This document shows positions 49,573 through 58,000 of a DNA stretch of 64,000 nt, in pieces. The stretch is from an uncultured Oscillibacter sp. (lineage in GTDB: Bacteria; Bacillota; Clostridia; Oscillospirales; Oscillospiraceae): the NCBI GenBank assembly GCA_910587705.1, contig CAJUMX010000001.1, positions 124,001-188,000 on the forward strand. Reading direction: 5' to 3'. The translations under genes were made by a program, and so were the position numbers. Under the pieces are notes generated by a model. That model had not been told where the DNA came from. It was given only the letters and a program-made list of their open reading frames with translations, and made no database searches. How positions within the stretch are numbered: position 1 is the first letter of the stretch; each line of letters begins with the position of its first letter.

Positions 49573-50871
49573 TCAAGGGCTTTGCCCTGAACTGCCGCTC
49601 TTATGTCCTGAGATGTTCAGCAGCACATCCAGGCGGAAGCGCCCCTTGGATTTCTCACAGGCCATCGCCCCGCCGTACTTCTCCGCCGCCGCCCGGATAT
49701 TCCGCAGTCCTGTTCCCGGCTCCGGCGGCGGCCCGAAGGCACAGCTGTTCTCAAATTCCAGCCGGTAGAAGTCCCCCTGCCGCTGTCCCCGAACCCGGAG
49801 GAAGGGCGCTTCCCCCTCCGCCCCGGCGGCGGCCCGAAGGGCGTTGTCCAGGGCGTTGGCAAAGATGACGCAGAGGTCAAAGGCATCCAGGCGTCCATCC
49901 TCCGGCAGGCGCAGGGAGACCTCCGCCGGGATGCCCCGGGCCTCCGCCAGGGCCAGCTTCTCCCCCAGCAGCGCGTCCACCGCCGCCTCTCCCGTCCGGC
50001 AGGGCGGGGCCAGGGCGGCGGAGGCCGCCTCCAGCTTCTCCAGATACCGGCGGGCCTCCTCCGTCCGCCCGGCGGAGAGGAGGCCGTCCAGCACGAAGAG
50101 GTGGTTTTGGAGATCGTGGCGAAAGGCGCGGGTTTTCTCATAGCGGGTCTGGGCCTCCGCCACATAGGTTCGCTGGGCCTGGACCGACTGGCTAAGCAAG
50201 TCCAGCTCCGCCTGGGCCCGGACGCCCCGGCACGCCCGACGATAGGCATACAGTGTGCACAGCAGCGCCGCCAACCCCAGGGTCTGGAGGGCCAGCAGGG
50301 CCATGTGCCGCCCCAGCGGCTCCGGGGCGAGGGACAGGCGGCTGTAGGCCGTCTCCAGAATATAGAGCTCCACCGCCAGAAAGAACAGGCCGGGCAGGGG
50401 CAAAAGCCCCAGATTGGACTGGTCCTCCCCCAGCGGGAGGAGGCGCAGAACCAGCCCATAGCACAGGGCGCACAGGGCAATGGACGATAGGACCGACAGG
50501 ACGACCAGGGCATACAGGGGCAGGCCCATGGACACATGGGGATAAAATACGACCTCCACGGAATTCACCATGCCCGCGGCCATCTGAAAGACATACACCG
50601 CCAGCAGCGCCGCCGTGCAGGAGGGGACGGGCCGGTTCCCCAGGGCCAGGCGGCTCATGGCATACAGGGCCGCCAGCGCCGCCGCCATGGCCGCCGGTGC
50701 GCCCCATCCGGCGGCGCTGAATATGGCTTCAATGCCGGACAGCAGCAGGAGGTAGAGGGCAATCTGCCACGCCCGCCCCCGCCGCCCCGTCAGGCGGCAG
50801 AGAAAGGCCATGTGCAGAAGGCCTTGAGCGGCCAGGGTCACGGCGTTCAGGCAAAGCGAAAACCAGTCCAT
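49573..50871 (-). CDS. Sensor histidine kinase, GHKL type (LytS/AgrC-like)
   Basis: 432 residues. Six or seven membrane helices fill the first 210 residues. The dimerisation/H-box is RAFRHDLQNHLFVLDGLLSA with H252 as phospho-acceptor. The GHKL ATPase domain follows (DLCVIFANALDNALRAAAGA as the N-box, GTGLRNIRAAAEKYGGAM as the G-box). This layout is typical of peptide- or cell-wall-sensing AgrC-type kinases. The gene is one base behind its response regulator gene. Confidence 0.92.
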   Translation of the reverse strand: MDWFSLCLNAVTLAAQGLLHMAFLCRLTGRRGRAWQIALYLLLLSGIEAIFSAAGWGAPAAMAAALAALYAMSRLALGNRPVPSCTAALLAVYVFQMAAGMVNSVEVVFYPHVSMGLPLYALVVLSVLSSIALCALCYGLVLRLLPLGEDQSNLGLLPLPGLFFLAVELYILETAYSRLSLAPEPLGRHMALLALQTLGLAALLCTLYAYRRACRGVRAQAELDLLSQSVQAQRTYVAEAQTRYEKTRAFRHDLQNHLFVLDGLLSAGRTEEARRYLEKLEAASAALAPPCRTGEAAVDALLGEKLALAEARGIPAEVSLRLPEDGRLDAFDLCVIFANALDNALRAAAGAEGEAPFLRVRGQRQGDFYRLEFENSCAFGPPPEPGTGLRNIRAAAEKYGGAMACEKSKGRFRLDVLLNISGHKSGSSGQSP

Positions 50872-50872
50872 G

Positions 50873-51586
50873 TCATCCCTCCCGCTCCCGCATGCGGCGC
50901 AGCAGCGCCTGGGTCAGCTCCCCCTCCCGGAGACGGGAAACCGGGACGGCCCCGCCTCCACTCAACCTCACCTGTCCCTCGCCGCAACCCCGCACGTGGT
51001 CCAGGTTTACAAGATAGCTCCGGTGGCAGCGGAAGAAGCCGCTCCCCAGCCGCCGCTCCAGGTCCGCCAGCTTGTCATAGTAGTCCAGGACACCGCCGTC
51101 CTCCCGGTGGAGGTAGACCTTCCGCCCCAGCACCTCGCAGTAGACAATCTCCTCCAGGGGGATCACCTCCCGGGCGGTTCCCCGCTGAATCAGCAGCGTC
51201 CGGGTCTGCCGCCGGTCCAAATCCTCCAGGGCCCGCTCCAAAGTTCGGCGGAGCCGGGCGGGGTCCACAGGCTTCACCAGATAATCGAAAGCCCGGACCT
51301 CAAAGGCGTCGAATACCCGCTCCCGGAGCACCGTCAAAAAGACAATCCGGCACTCGTCCCCCCGGCGGCGGAGGGCCCTTGCCGTCTCCAGGCCGTCGGG
51401 CGGGGCCATTTGGATGTCCAGGAACACCAGGTCGAAGTCCTCCCCGGCTTCCAGCAGGGCCTGCCCGCTGGAAAAGCGCCGGAGGACCGCCTCCCGGCAG
51501 CCCAAGTCGCCCAGGCTGGTTTCCAGCCAGACCGCGAGCTGGTCCAGCATATAAGGTTCATCGTCGCAGACCGCAAAATGGAGCAT
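50873..51586 (-). CDS. Response regulator with LytTR DNA-binding domain
   Basis: 237 residues from the ATG at 51586, behind GAGGTGATCAAT. The receiver domain starts MLHFAVCDDEPYMLDQ, with D57 in LVFLDIQMAPPDGLE as phospho-acceptor and K in YLVKPVDPARLR. The LytTR domain fills 130-237 (IVYCEVLGRKVYLHREDGGV, FFRCHRSYLVNLDHVRGCG). It pairs with the kinase directly downstream. No peptide signal gene was found within 300 nt of the pair. Confidence 0.94.
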   Translation of the reverse strand: MLHFAVCDDEPYMLDQLAVWLETSLGDLGCREAVLRRFSSGQALLEAGEDFDLVFLDIQMAPPDGLETARALRRRGDECRIVFLTVLRERVFDAFEVRAFDYLVKPVDPARLRRTLERALEDLDRRQTRTLLIQRGTAREVIPLEEIVYCEVLGRKVYLHREDGGVLDYYDKLADLERRLGSGFFRCHRSYLVNLDHVRGCGEGQVRLSGGGAVPVSRLREGELTQALLRRMREREG

Positions 51587-51848
51587 ATTGATCACCTCTT
51601 CCACCGTAGCAGACGGCAGGGCCCAAGGCAAGTCCGCTGCTCTGAACGGGCGTTTTAATGTCATGAATGGAAAATCGGGCTTCTATAGTATACCACCGAA
51701 GGCCCCCAGAGAAAAGGGCGCCAGACGCTTCTTCGGCCCCTTTGGCGAAAGATTGGCCGCTCCAAAAAGCGGAGCGGGACAGAGCCCGCTCCCGCGCGCC
51801 CTCCTTTGTTCACATGCGTCAGCGGATGCGCCCCCACCCCCTGGCCAA

Positions 51849-51877
51849 TTGACACGCCCATGGACCTGTGCTAAAAT
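51849..51877 (+). promoter_or_regulatory. Promoter of the PNP operon
   Basis: TTGACA (51849-51854), 17 nt, TAAAAT (51872-51877), with TGC before the -10 (extended -10). The other 260 nt up to the divergent LytTR gene show nothing recognised. Confidence 0.8.
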
Positions 51878-51908
51878 CAGGGTATTATTGTCAGGAGGTG
51901 TTCCGCCC

Positions 51909-52730
51909 ATGGCCTACACCCGCGAATATTTCCAAGCCAGCGCAGATTTCCTGCGAACCCGTGTGGACTTCACCCCGGAGGTGGGCGTTGTCCTGGGCTC
52001 CTGCCTGGGCCCCTTTGCCCAGACCATCGAAAACCCCATCGTGGTGGACTATGCCGACATCCCCCACTTCCTGCTCTCCACCGTGGCCTCCCACGCCGGG
52101 AAGCTGATCTTCGGCTCTGTGGAAGGACGGAAGGTGGTCTGCATGTCCGGCCGCTTCCACTCCTATGAGGGCTATTCCTTCGAGGAGCTGGTCATCCCCA
52201 TCCGGGTTTTGAAGCTGCTGGGGGTGAAAACGGTCATCCTCACCAACGCCGCTGGGGCCGTCAACCGGGACTACCGTCCCGGGGACGTGATGGTCCTCCG
52301 GGACCACATCAAGCTCAACGGGGACAGCCCCCTTCGGGGGCCCAACCTGGAGGACTTCGGCCCCCGGTTTTTCGATGTCTCCCGGATGTACACGCCGGAG
52401 CTGCGGAAGCTGGCCCTGGACCTCTCCAAACGCTCCCCCCTCCAGTTCCACGAGGGGACCTATATGTTTTTCCCCGGTCCCCAGTTCGAAACGCCGGCGG
52501 AAATCCGGGCCGCCCGGCTTTTGGGGGCCGACGCCGTGGGCATGTCCACCGTCACGGAGGCCCTCACCGCCGTCCACTGTGGCCTTCCTCTGCTGGCCCT
52601 GTCCGTCATCACCAATATGGCCGCCGGGGTGCTGGACCAGCCCCTTAGCGCCAAGGAGGTGGATGAGGCGGCGGAGAAGATTTCCGGCGCTTTCAGCGAT
52701 TACATGAAAACCATCGTAGCCGCGATTTAA
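51909..52730 (+). CDS. Purine nucleoside phosphorylase (trimeric type)
   Basis: 273 residues from the ATG at 51909, behind CAGGAGGTGTTCCGCCC. It splits purine nucleosides with phosphate. PNP/MTAP family II motifs: PEVGVVLGSCLGPFA (phosphate loop), GRFHSYEGYS, VILTNAAGAVNRDYRPGDVM, LNGDSPLRGPN, and AVGMSTVTEALTAVHCGLPL followed by ALSVITNMAAG. The VxxxTNxAAG end is as in inosine/guanosine PNP. First of three genes with a nucleoside-type deaminase and an alcohol dehydrogenase. Confidence 0.93.
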   Translation: MAYTREYFQASADFLRTRVDFTPEVGVVLGSCLGPFAQTIENPIVVDYADIPHFLLSTVASHAGKLIFGSVEGRKVVCMSGRFHSYEGYSFEELVIPIRVLKLLGVKTVILTNAAGAVNRDYRPGDVMVLRDHIKLNGDSPLRGPNLEDFGPRFFDVSRMYTPELRKLALDLSKRSPLQFHEGTYMFFPGPQFETPAEIRAARLLGADAVGMSTVTEALTAVHCGLPLLALSVITNMAAGVLDQPLSAKEVDEAAEKISGAFSDYMKTIVAAI

Positions 52731-52749
52731 ATAAGGAGGAGACAAGCCT

Positions 52750-54048
52750 ATGAAGCTGCTGCTGAAACACTGTGACATTCTGGCCTCGGAGGGGACGGGC
52801 TTCCGCTGCCTGGAAAACGCCTATCTGGGTGTGGACGGCGACACCATCGACTACATCGGAACGGAACAGCCCCAGGGCGCCTATGACCAGGAGAAGGACC
52901 TCTCCGGCCGCTTGCTGCTGCCGGGCCTGATCAACTGCCACAACCACAGCCCCATGGTGCTACTCCGGGGCGTGGGCAGCGACCTCTCCCTCCAGGAGTG
53001 GCTGTTCGGGAAGATCATGCCCATTGAGGACAAGCTGACGGCCCAGGACATCAAAACCGGCAACCAGCTGGCCCTTCTGGAGATGATCTCCACCGGCACC
53101 ACCAGCTATTCCGATATGTACTTCGAGCCCCAGACCGCTGTGGAAAACGCCCTGGCCTGCGGCATCAAGGCCAACATCTCCCGCCCGGTCCAGTGCTTCA
53201 ATCAAGACGAGACCTACGCCGAAAACTTCCGGGCGAAAGAATCCATCCAGCTCTTCAAGGACTACCACGGCGCGGGGGACGGCCGGGTCCGCATCGACTT
53301 TTCCGTCCACGCGGAATACACCTGCTTCGAGCATATCGTGGGCCCCTACAGCGCCGACTGTAAATCCCTGGGGGGGAGGATGCACATTCACCTCTCCGAG
53401 ACGAAAAAGGAGCATGACAAGTGCGTGGAGAAATACGGCAAGACCCCGGCGAAATGGTTCTATGACCTGGGGACCTTCGACTCCCCCACCGCCGCCGCCC
53501 ACTGCGTCTTTGTCACGGAGGAGGACATGGCCCTGATGCTGGAAAAGGGCGTCAGCCCCATCCACAACCCCACCAGCAACATGAAGCTGGGCAGCGGCTT
53601 CGCCCCCATTCAGCGGATGCTGGAGCTGGGGCTCAATGTCACCCTGGGCACCGACGGAGCCGCCAGCAACAACAACTTAAATCTGATGGAGGAGCTGCAC
53701 CTGGCCGCCGTCCTCCACAACGGCTATCACCGGGACCCCACCATTTTGAAGCCCGCCCAGCTCCTTGCCATGGCCACCCGCAACGGGGCCAGGCTCCAGG
53801 GCCGGGAGGACACCGGCGAGCTGGCCGTAGGCAAGAAGGCGGACCTCATCGCCCTGGACCTGACAAAGCCTCACCTCTTCCCCAACCTGGACCCCCTGGC
53901 CCTGACGGTCTACTCCGCCCAGGGCAGCGACGTGGTTTTAACCATGGTGGACGGGAAGATTCTCTATGAGAACGGCGAATTTTTAACCCTGGACGCGGAC
54001 AAAATTCTCTACGAGTCCAAGGCGGCGGTGAAGCGGCTGTACGCCTGA
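52750..54048 (+). CDS. Amidohydrolase, 5'-deoxyadenosine/MTA/S-adenosylhomocysteine deaminase-like
   Basis: 432 residues, ATG behind AAGGAGGAGACAAGCCT. The zinc motif is LLLPGLINCHNHSPMVLLRG (HxH). MHIHLSETKKEHDKC carries the family HLSET, HCVFVTEEDM the next His, and TLGTDGAASNNNLNLMEELH the catalytic Asp. ISTGTTSYSDMYFEP is also typical of MtaD/SahH-type deaminases. It would turn a 5'-modified adenosine into the inosine form, a possible substrate for the PNP just upstream. A guanine or other nucleobase deaminase role is less likely because the closest motifs are MtaD-like. Confidence 0.85.
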   Translation: MKLLLKHCDILASEGTGFRCLENAYLGVDGDTIDYIGTEQPQGAYDQEKDLSGRLLLPGLINCHNHSPMVLLRGVGSDLSLQEWLFGKIMPIEDKLTAQDIKTGNQLALLEMISTGTTSYSDMYFEPQTAVENALACGIKANISRPVQCFNQDETYAENFRAKESIQLFKDYHGAGDGRVRIDFSVHAEYTCFEHIVGPYSADCKSLGGRMHIHLSETKKEHDKCVEKYGKTPAKWFYDLGTFDSPTAAAHCVFVTEEDMALMLEKGVSPIHNPTSNMKLGSGFAPIQRMLELGLNVTLGTDGAASNNNLNLMEELHLAAVLHNGYHRDPTILKPAQLLAMATRNGARLQGREDTGELAVGKKADLIALDLTKPHLFPNLDPLALTVYSAQGSDVVLTMVDGKILYENGEFLTLDADKILYESKAAVKRLYA

Positions 54049-54076
54049 GCGCCTGTATACGGAAAGGGATTTGCTT

Positions 54077-55240
54077 ATGAAAAATTTCACCTATTCGATT
54101 CCCACGGTGGTCCATTTCGGCCAGGGGCAGATTCAAAAGCTGGGCGGGGAAATCGCCGCCCGGGCCCGCAAGGTCCTGGTGGTCTACGGAGGCGGCAGCA
54201 TCAAGCGCAACGGCGTCTTTGACGCGGCCATCGCTCAGCTGAAAGCACACGGCATCTCCTGGACGGAGCTCCCCGGCGTGGAGCCCAACCCCCGGGTTGC
54301 CACGGTTCGAGAGGGCGTCCGCCTCTGCCGGGAGCAGGAGCTGGACGGCGTGCTGGCCCTGGGTGGCGGCAGCGTCATCGACTGCGCCAAGGGGATTGCC
54401 GCCGGATTCTACTACGACGGGGACCCCTGGGACCTCTCCGCCAAGAAGCTCACCCCAGAGCGGGCCCTGCCCATCTTCACCGTGCTGACCATGGCGGCCA
54501 CCGGCTCCGAGATGGACAGCATCGCCGTCATCTCCAATCCGGAGACCAACGAGAAGGAATCCTTCGCCGGGCCCTGCTGCTATCCCGCCGTGTCCATCCT
54601 GGACCCTACCTACACCTATTCCCTCCCCGCCGCCCAGACCGCCGCCGGCACGGCGGACATCATGTCCCACACCTTCGAGAACTACTTCAGCCTCATTGAG
54701 ACCAACTATCTGGCGGACAGCCTGGCGGAGGCCATCCTCCGCTCCTGCGTGAAATACGGCCCCAAGGCCATCGAAACCCCCGATGACTACGAGGCCCGGG
54801 CCAACCTCATGTGGAACGCCGCCTGGGCCATCAACGGCTTTTTGGACATGGGCAAGCCTGTGGCCTGGAGCGTTCACCGGATGGAGCACGAGCTCTCCGC
54901 TTTCTATGACGTCACCCATGGCGTGGGGCTGGCCATCCTGACCCCCAACTGGATGCGCTATGTTCTCCGTGAACAAACCGAAGCCCGCTTCGCCCGGTAC
55001 GGCGCCGCCGTCTGGGGCCTGGACCCCGCCCTCCCGGTCCGGGAGGCGGCGGAGGCCGCCATTGAAAAAACCCGGGCGTTCTTCAACTCCCTGGGGCTCC
55101 CCGCCACGCTGGCGGAGCTGGGCATCGGTCCGGAGCACTTCGGGGAAATGGCCCGGAAGGCCCGGAACAGCGGCTTTGACAAGACCTTTGTCCCCCTTAG
55201 TGTGGAGGACATCGTGAACATCTACCAGATGAGCCTATGA
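54077..55240 (+). CDS. Iron-containing alcohol dehydrogenase (BdhA/YqhD-like)
   Basis: 387 residues from the ATG at 54077. MKNFTYSIPTVVHFGQGQIQ is the BdhA-type start. Cofactor and metal regions: LALGGGSVIDCAKGIA, TMAATGSEMDSIAVIS, GTADIMSHTFENYFS (Asp and His ligands), and WSVHRMEHELSAFYDVTHGV with the last His residues. NADPH-type butanol/aldehyde reductases look like this. It ends the PNP-deaminase operon, suggesting an aldehyde from nucleoside breakdown as a substrate. Confidence 0.92.
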   Translation: MKNFTYSIPTVVHFGQGQIQKLGGEIAARARKVLVVYGGGSIKRNGVFDAAIAQLKAHGISWTELPGVEPNPRVATVREGVRLCREQELDGVLALGGGSVIDCAKGIAAGFYYDGDPWDLSAKKLTPERALPIFTVLTMAATGSEMDSIAVISNPETNEKESFAGPCCYPAVSILDPTYTYSLPAAQTAAGTADIMSHTFENYFSLIETNYLADSLAEAILRSCVKYGPKAIETPDDYEARANLMWNAAWAINGFLDMGKPVAWSVHRMEHELSAFYDVTHGVGLAILTPNWMRYVLREQTEARFARYGAAVWGLDPALPVREAAEAAIEKTRAFFNSLGLPATLAELGIGPEHFGEMARKARNSGFDKTFVPLSVEDIVNIYQMSL

Positions 55241-55248
55241 GCCTCATC

Positions 55249-55283
55249 CCTCCTCCCAAAAATTTGGGAGGAGGTTTTTTTCC
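55249..55283 (+). terminator. Rho-independent terminator
   Basis: Perfect 12-bp stem (55249-55260 with 55263-55274), then TTTTTTTT. Ends the PNP operon. Confidence 0.92.
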
Positions 55284-55354
55284 ATTTCAGGAAACCTTCC
55301 TTCCCCTTCGGCATAGACTGTTAAATAGACTGAAAAACAAAAGGAGGACCTGCC

Positions 55355-55432
55355 GTGAGCATTGTGAAAAACACCGCCGGGGACGTGGACGACCTGATTT
55401 TCCAGGACTGCTGGCTCCCAAGCGACCGCTAA
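55355..55432 (+). CDS. Putative mini-protein or leader peptide, 25 residues
   Basis: GTG start behind a near-ideal AAAGGAGG (7-nt spacing), then 25 codons (MSIVKNTAGDVDDLIFQDCW, ending LPSDR) to TAA. It lies in its own gap between two terminators. GC-rich codon use resembles coding DNA. No homologue recognised. Could be a true small protein (note one Cys and one Trp) or an untranslated leader coincidence. Confidence 0.5.
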   Translation: MSIVKNTAGDVDDLIFQDCWLPSDR

Positions 55433-55440
55433 GCCCCGCC

Positions 55441-55466
55441 GGGACGCCGTTTTGCGGCGTCCTTTT
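55441..55466 (+). terminator. Short terminator after the mini-gene
   Basis: 8-bp stem (GGACGCCG with CGGCGTCC, 55442-55462 region) followed by CCTTTTC. Confidence 0.7.
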
Positions 55467-55478
55467 CGCTTTAAAGCG

Positions 55479-55507
55479 TTGACAAGCCCTCCACTTGCGC
55501 ATATACT
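55479..55507 (+). promoter_or_regulatory. Promoter of the aminotransferase gene
   Basis: Consensus TTGACA (55479-55484), 17 nt, TATACT (55502-55507). The start codon is 37 nt further. Confidence 0.85.
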
Positions 55508-55543
55508 GGTCTCGTATTTCAAGCGAGAAGGAGCGTGAATCCT

Positions 55544-56680
55544 ATGGACCTGAGCTTAAACAGCGCCGTGCTGGGCCTGGAGCTGTCCGGCATCCGCCGC
55601 TTCACCTTCCTGGTGCGGGACACTCCCGGGGCCTGCGCCCTGACCATTGGAGAGCCGGACCAGAACACCCCGGATGTGGTCAAGGAGGCCGCTAAGGCCG
55701 CCCTGGATCAAAACGACACCCACTATCCCCCCGGCAACGGCTATCCCTACATGCTGGAGGCCATCTCCAAATTCGAGGAGCGGGCTCACGGCCTGCGCTA
55801 CTCCCCCGAGGAGATCATCCTCACCGTCGGCGCCACGGAGAGCTTGTTTATCGGCCTGTCCACCGTGCTGAACCCTGGGGACGAGGTGATCATCCCCACT
55901 CCGGCCTTCAGCCTCTACGAATCCATTACCCAGCTCTGCCGGGGCGTGCCCGTGGCCCTGCCCACGGAGGATCATCACTTCCAGATTGACCCCCAGGCTC
56001 TGGAGGCCGCCATCACCCCGAGGACCAAGGCCATTGTCCTCACCTCCCCCAACAACCCCACCGGCTGCATCTACACCCGGGAGACCCTGGACGCCGTACA
56101 CGGGATTTTGAGGGACAAGCCCATCTTCGTCCTCTGCGACGATGTGTACCGCAGTCTGGTTTACACGGAGGACTATCACAGCTTCGCGGAGTACCAGGAC
56201 ATGCGGGACCGGATCATTGTCATCAACAGCTTCTCCAAGCCCTATGCCATGACCGGCTGGCGGCTGGGCTACTGTCTGGCAGACGCCCCCATCCGGGACC
56301 GGATGCAGATTTTCCACCAGTACGCCGTGGTCTCCGCCCCCGCCTTCGTCCAGCCCGCCTGCGTGGCCGCCCTGGAGAGTGACACCACCCCCATGACGGA
56401 GCTCTTCCGCAAGCGCCGGGACTACGTTTACCAGCGTCTCCAAGACTGCGGTCTGGAGGTTCAGAAGCCGGAGGGGGCCTTCTACATGTTTATCAACATC
56501 AAAAAGTACGGCATGGACTCCCGGACCTTCTGCGAGAAGATGCTGAAAGAGGGTCTGGTGGGCTTGATTCCCGGTGTATACTTCGGCGCCGAGGGCTACA
56601 TGCGGCTGAGCTACTGCTACTCCGACGAGGACTTGAAAGAAGGTCTGGACCGGGTGGAGCGCTTCCTCAAAACCCTTTGA
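55544..56680 (+). CDS. Class I/II PLP-dependent aminotransferase (PatA/AspC-like)
   Basis: 378 residues from the ATG at 55544; AAGGAG lies 10 nt upstream, and the GTG at 55535 is too close to it. Features: ALTIGEPDQNTPDVVKEAA and DTHYPPGNGYPYMLEAI at the start, VGATESLFIGLSTVLNPGDE, LTSPNNPTGCIYTRET, the PLP lysine in VINSFSKPYAMTGWRLGYCL, and a C-terminal YMRLSYCYSDEDLKEG holding the carboxylate-binding Arg. Likely an aspartate/aromatic/branched-chain type; the exact amino acid is not evident. Monocistronic with its own promoter. Confidence 0.93.
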   Translation: MDLSLNSAVLGLELSGIRRFTFLVRDTPGACALTIGEPDQNTPDVVKEAAKAALDQNDTHYPPGNGYPYMLEAISKFEERAHGLRYSPEEIILTVGATESLFIGLSTVLNPGDEVIIPTPAFSLYESITQLCRGVPVALPTEDHHFQIDPQALEAAITPRTKAIVLTSPNNPTGCIYTRETLDAVHGILRDKPIFVLCDDVYRSLVYTEDYHSFAEYQDMRDRIIVINSFSKPYAMTGWRLGYCLADAPIRDRMQIFHQYAVVSAPAFVQPACVAALESDTTPMTELFRKRRDYVYQRLQDCGLEVQKPEGAFYMFINIKKYGMDSRTFCEKMLKEGLVGLIPGVYFGAEGYMRLSYCYSDEDLKEGLDRVERFLKTL

Positions 56681-56790
56681 CGCCCCAGAAAGAGCCTTTC
56701 TGCCGCAGCCTCCTCACAAAAGGTATGTCCTTTGGCGGACTGCACAAGTTTGGTGTCTGATTTTATAAGCTTGCGCTTGATTGGGCTCCA

Positions 56791-56850
56791 TTGACTTTGA
56801 TGGAAGTTGGCGCTATTATAGGCAGGGACATCCGAAATCAGCCAATTTCG
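56791..56850 (+). promoter_or_regulatory. Promoter and possible operator for the fruK/mtlA region
   Basis: TTGACT (56791-56796), 17 nt, TATTAT (56814-56819). A 6-bp inverted repeat (CGAAAT 56833-56838, ATTTCG 56845-56850) lies near the predicted start of transcription and could bind a regulator. Confidence 0.65.
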
Positions 56851-56872
56851 ATCAGAAAGAGGGGGGTGAATT

Positions 56873-57007
56873 ATGCTGGCGGAACAACACACGGAGACCT
56901 TGGCCGCCTTTGGGCAGTACAACTTCACCCTGGGCGCCGCCCGCATCATCACCGACCGCCTTCCAGATGAGCGGTACCGGGACTGCACGGACGTCCGGGA
57001 GGTGTGA
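56873..57007 (+). CDS. Small ORF upstream of fruK, 44 residues
   Basis: ATG behind AAAGAGGGGGGTGAATT. 44 codons (MLAEQHTETLAAFGQYNFTL, GAARIITDRLPDERYRDCTD, VREV). Its TGA overlaps the GTG of fruK (GTGTGA), indicating translational coupling, so it is very likely translated. Predicted mostly helical, without membrane segment. It could be a remnant of a DeoR-type regulator normally found here or a small regulator of sugar uptake. No family recognised. Confidence 0.55.
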   Translation: MLAEQHTETLAAFGQYNFTLGAARIITDRLPDERYRDCTDVREV

Positions 57008-57915
57008 GGGTGGTCTACACGGTAACGCTGAACCCCGCCCTGGACTATGAGGTCCTGGTGGACGGCTTCCGCCCCGGAGAGCTGAACCGCACCAGCCGGG
57101 AGCAGTTGCACTTCGGCGGCAAGGGCGTCAACGTCTCTACGGTTCTCCACAGTCTGGGGGTAGAGACCACGGCCCTGGGCTTTGCGGCCGGGTTCACCGG
57201 CAGGGCCCTGGAAAACGGGCTGAAAGCCCTGGGTATTCCCACGGACTTCGTGTGGCTGGAGGAGGGCCTGACCCGAGTCAACGTCAAAATCCGCTCCGGC
57301 GGCGGCGAGACGGAAGTCAACGGCCGGGGCCCCGCCATCCCCGTCCCGGCTTTGGAGGCCCTGCTTCGCAAGCTGGACCGCCTGGAGGCAGGCGACGTGC
57401 TGGTCCTGGCCGGGTCCCTGCCCGCCGGACTGCCTGGGGACGTATACCGGACCATTTTAGATCGGGTGGCGGGCCGGGACGTGCTGACGGTGGTGGACGC
57501 CGCCCGGGACCTGCTGAAAGGCGTTCTCCCCTGCCGTCCCTTCCTCATCAAACCCAACCGGGCCGAGCTGGGGGAGCTTTTCGGAACGGAATCCTTGACC
57601 GAGGAGGAGGTCCTCTCCTGCGCCAGAAGCCTCCAGACCCAAGGGGCCCGAAACATCCTGGTCTCTCTGGCCGGGGACGGGTCGCTGCTGCTGGACGAAA
57701 CCGGCGGGCTCCGCCGCCTGGGAGTTCCCCCGGGAGTGGTCCGTCATACCGTGGGGGCGGGAGACTCCATGGTGGCCGGGTTCCTGGCCGGTTGGCTCTC
57801 CACCCGGGACTACACCGCCGCCCACCGCATGGGGGCCGCCGCCGGGGCCGCCACCGTTTTCTCCGAGGGTCTGGCCACTGGAGAGGAAATTCGGGCGCTT
57901 TTAGAGGCCATCTGA
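57004..57915 (+). CDS. fruK: 1-phosphofructokinase
   Basis: 303 residues from GTG at 57004 (a second GTG follows at 57010). It phosphorylates fructose 1-phosphate to fructose 1,6-bisphosphate. PfkB features: VYTVTLNPALDYEVLVDGF at the start, NRTSREQLHFGGKGVNVSTV, LVLAGSLPAGLPGDVYRTI, LIKPNRAELGELFG, and the catalytic HTVGAGDSMVAGFLAGW. The next gene encodes a mannitol-type PTS with no fructose PTS nearby, so tagatose or another 1- or 6-phosphate sugar is an alternative substrate. Confidence 0.9.
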   Translation: MRVVYTVTLNPALDYEVLVDGFRPGELNRTSREQLHFGGKGVNVSTVLHSLGVETTALGFAAGFTGRALENGLKALGIPTDFVWLEEGLTRVNVKIRSGGGETEVNGRGPAIPVPALEALLRKLDRLEAGDVLVLAGSLPAGLPGDVYRTILDRVAGRDVLTVVDAARDLLKGVLPCRPFLIKPNRAELGELFGTESLTEEEVLSCARSLQTQGARNILVSLAGDGSLLLDETGGLRRLGVPPGVVRHTVGAGDSMVAGFLAGWLSTRDYTAAHRMGAAAGAATVFSEGLATGEEIRALLEAI

Positions 57916-58000
57916 CCCCCTGTTTTCTACGTTTTCCTTAGCCGGGAAGCGGTATACTGCTTCCTGACCCCTAACATATCATGAGAAAGGACGTTCATCT

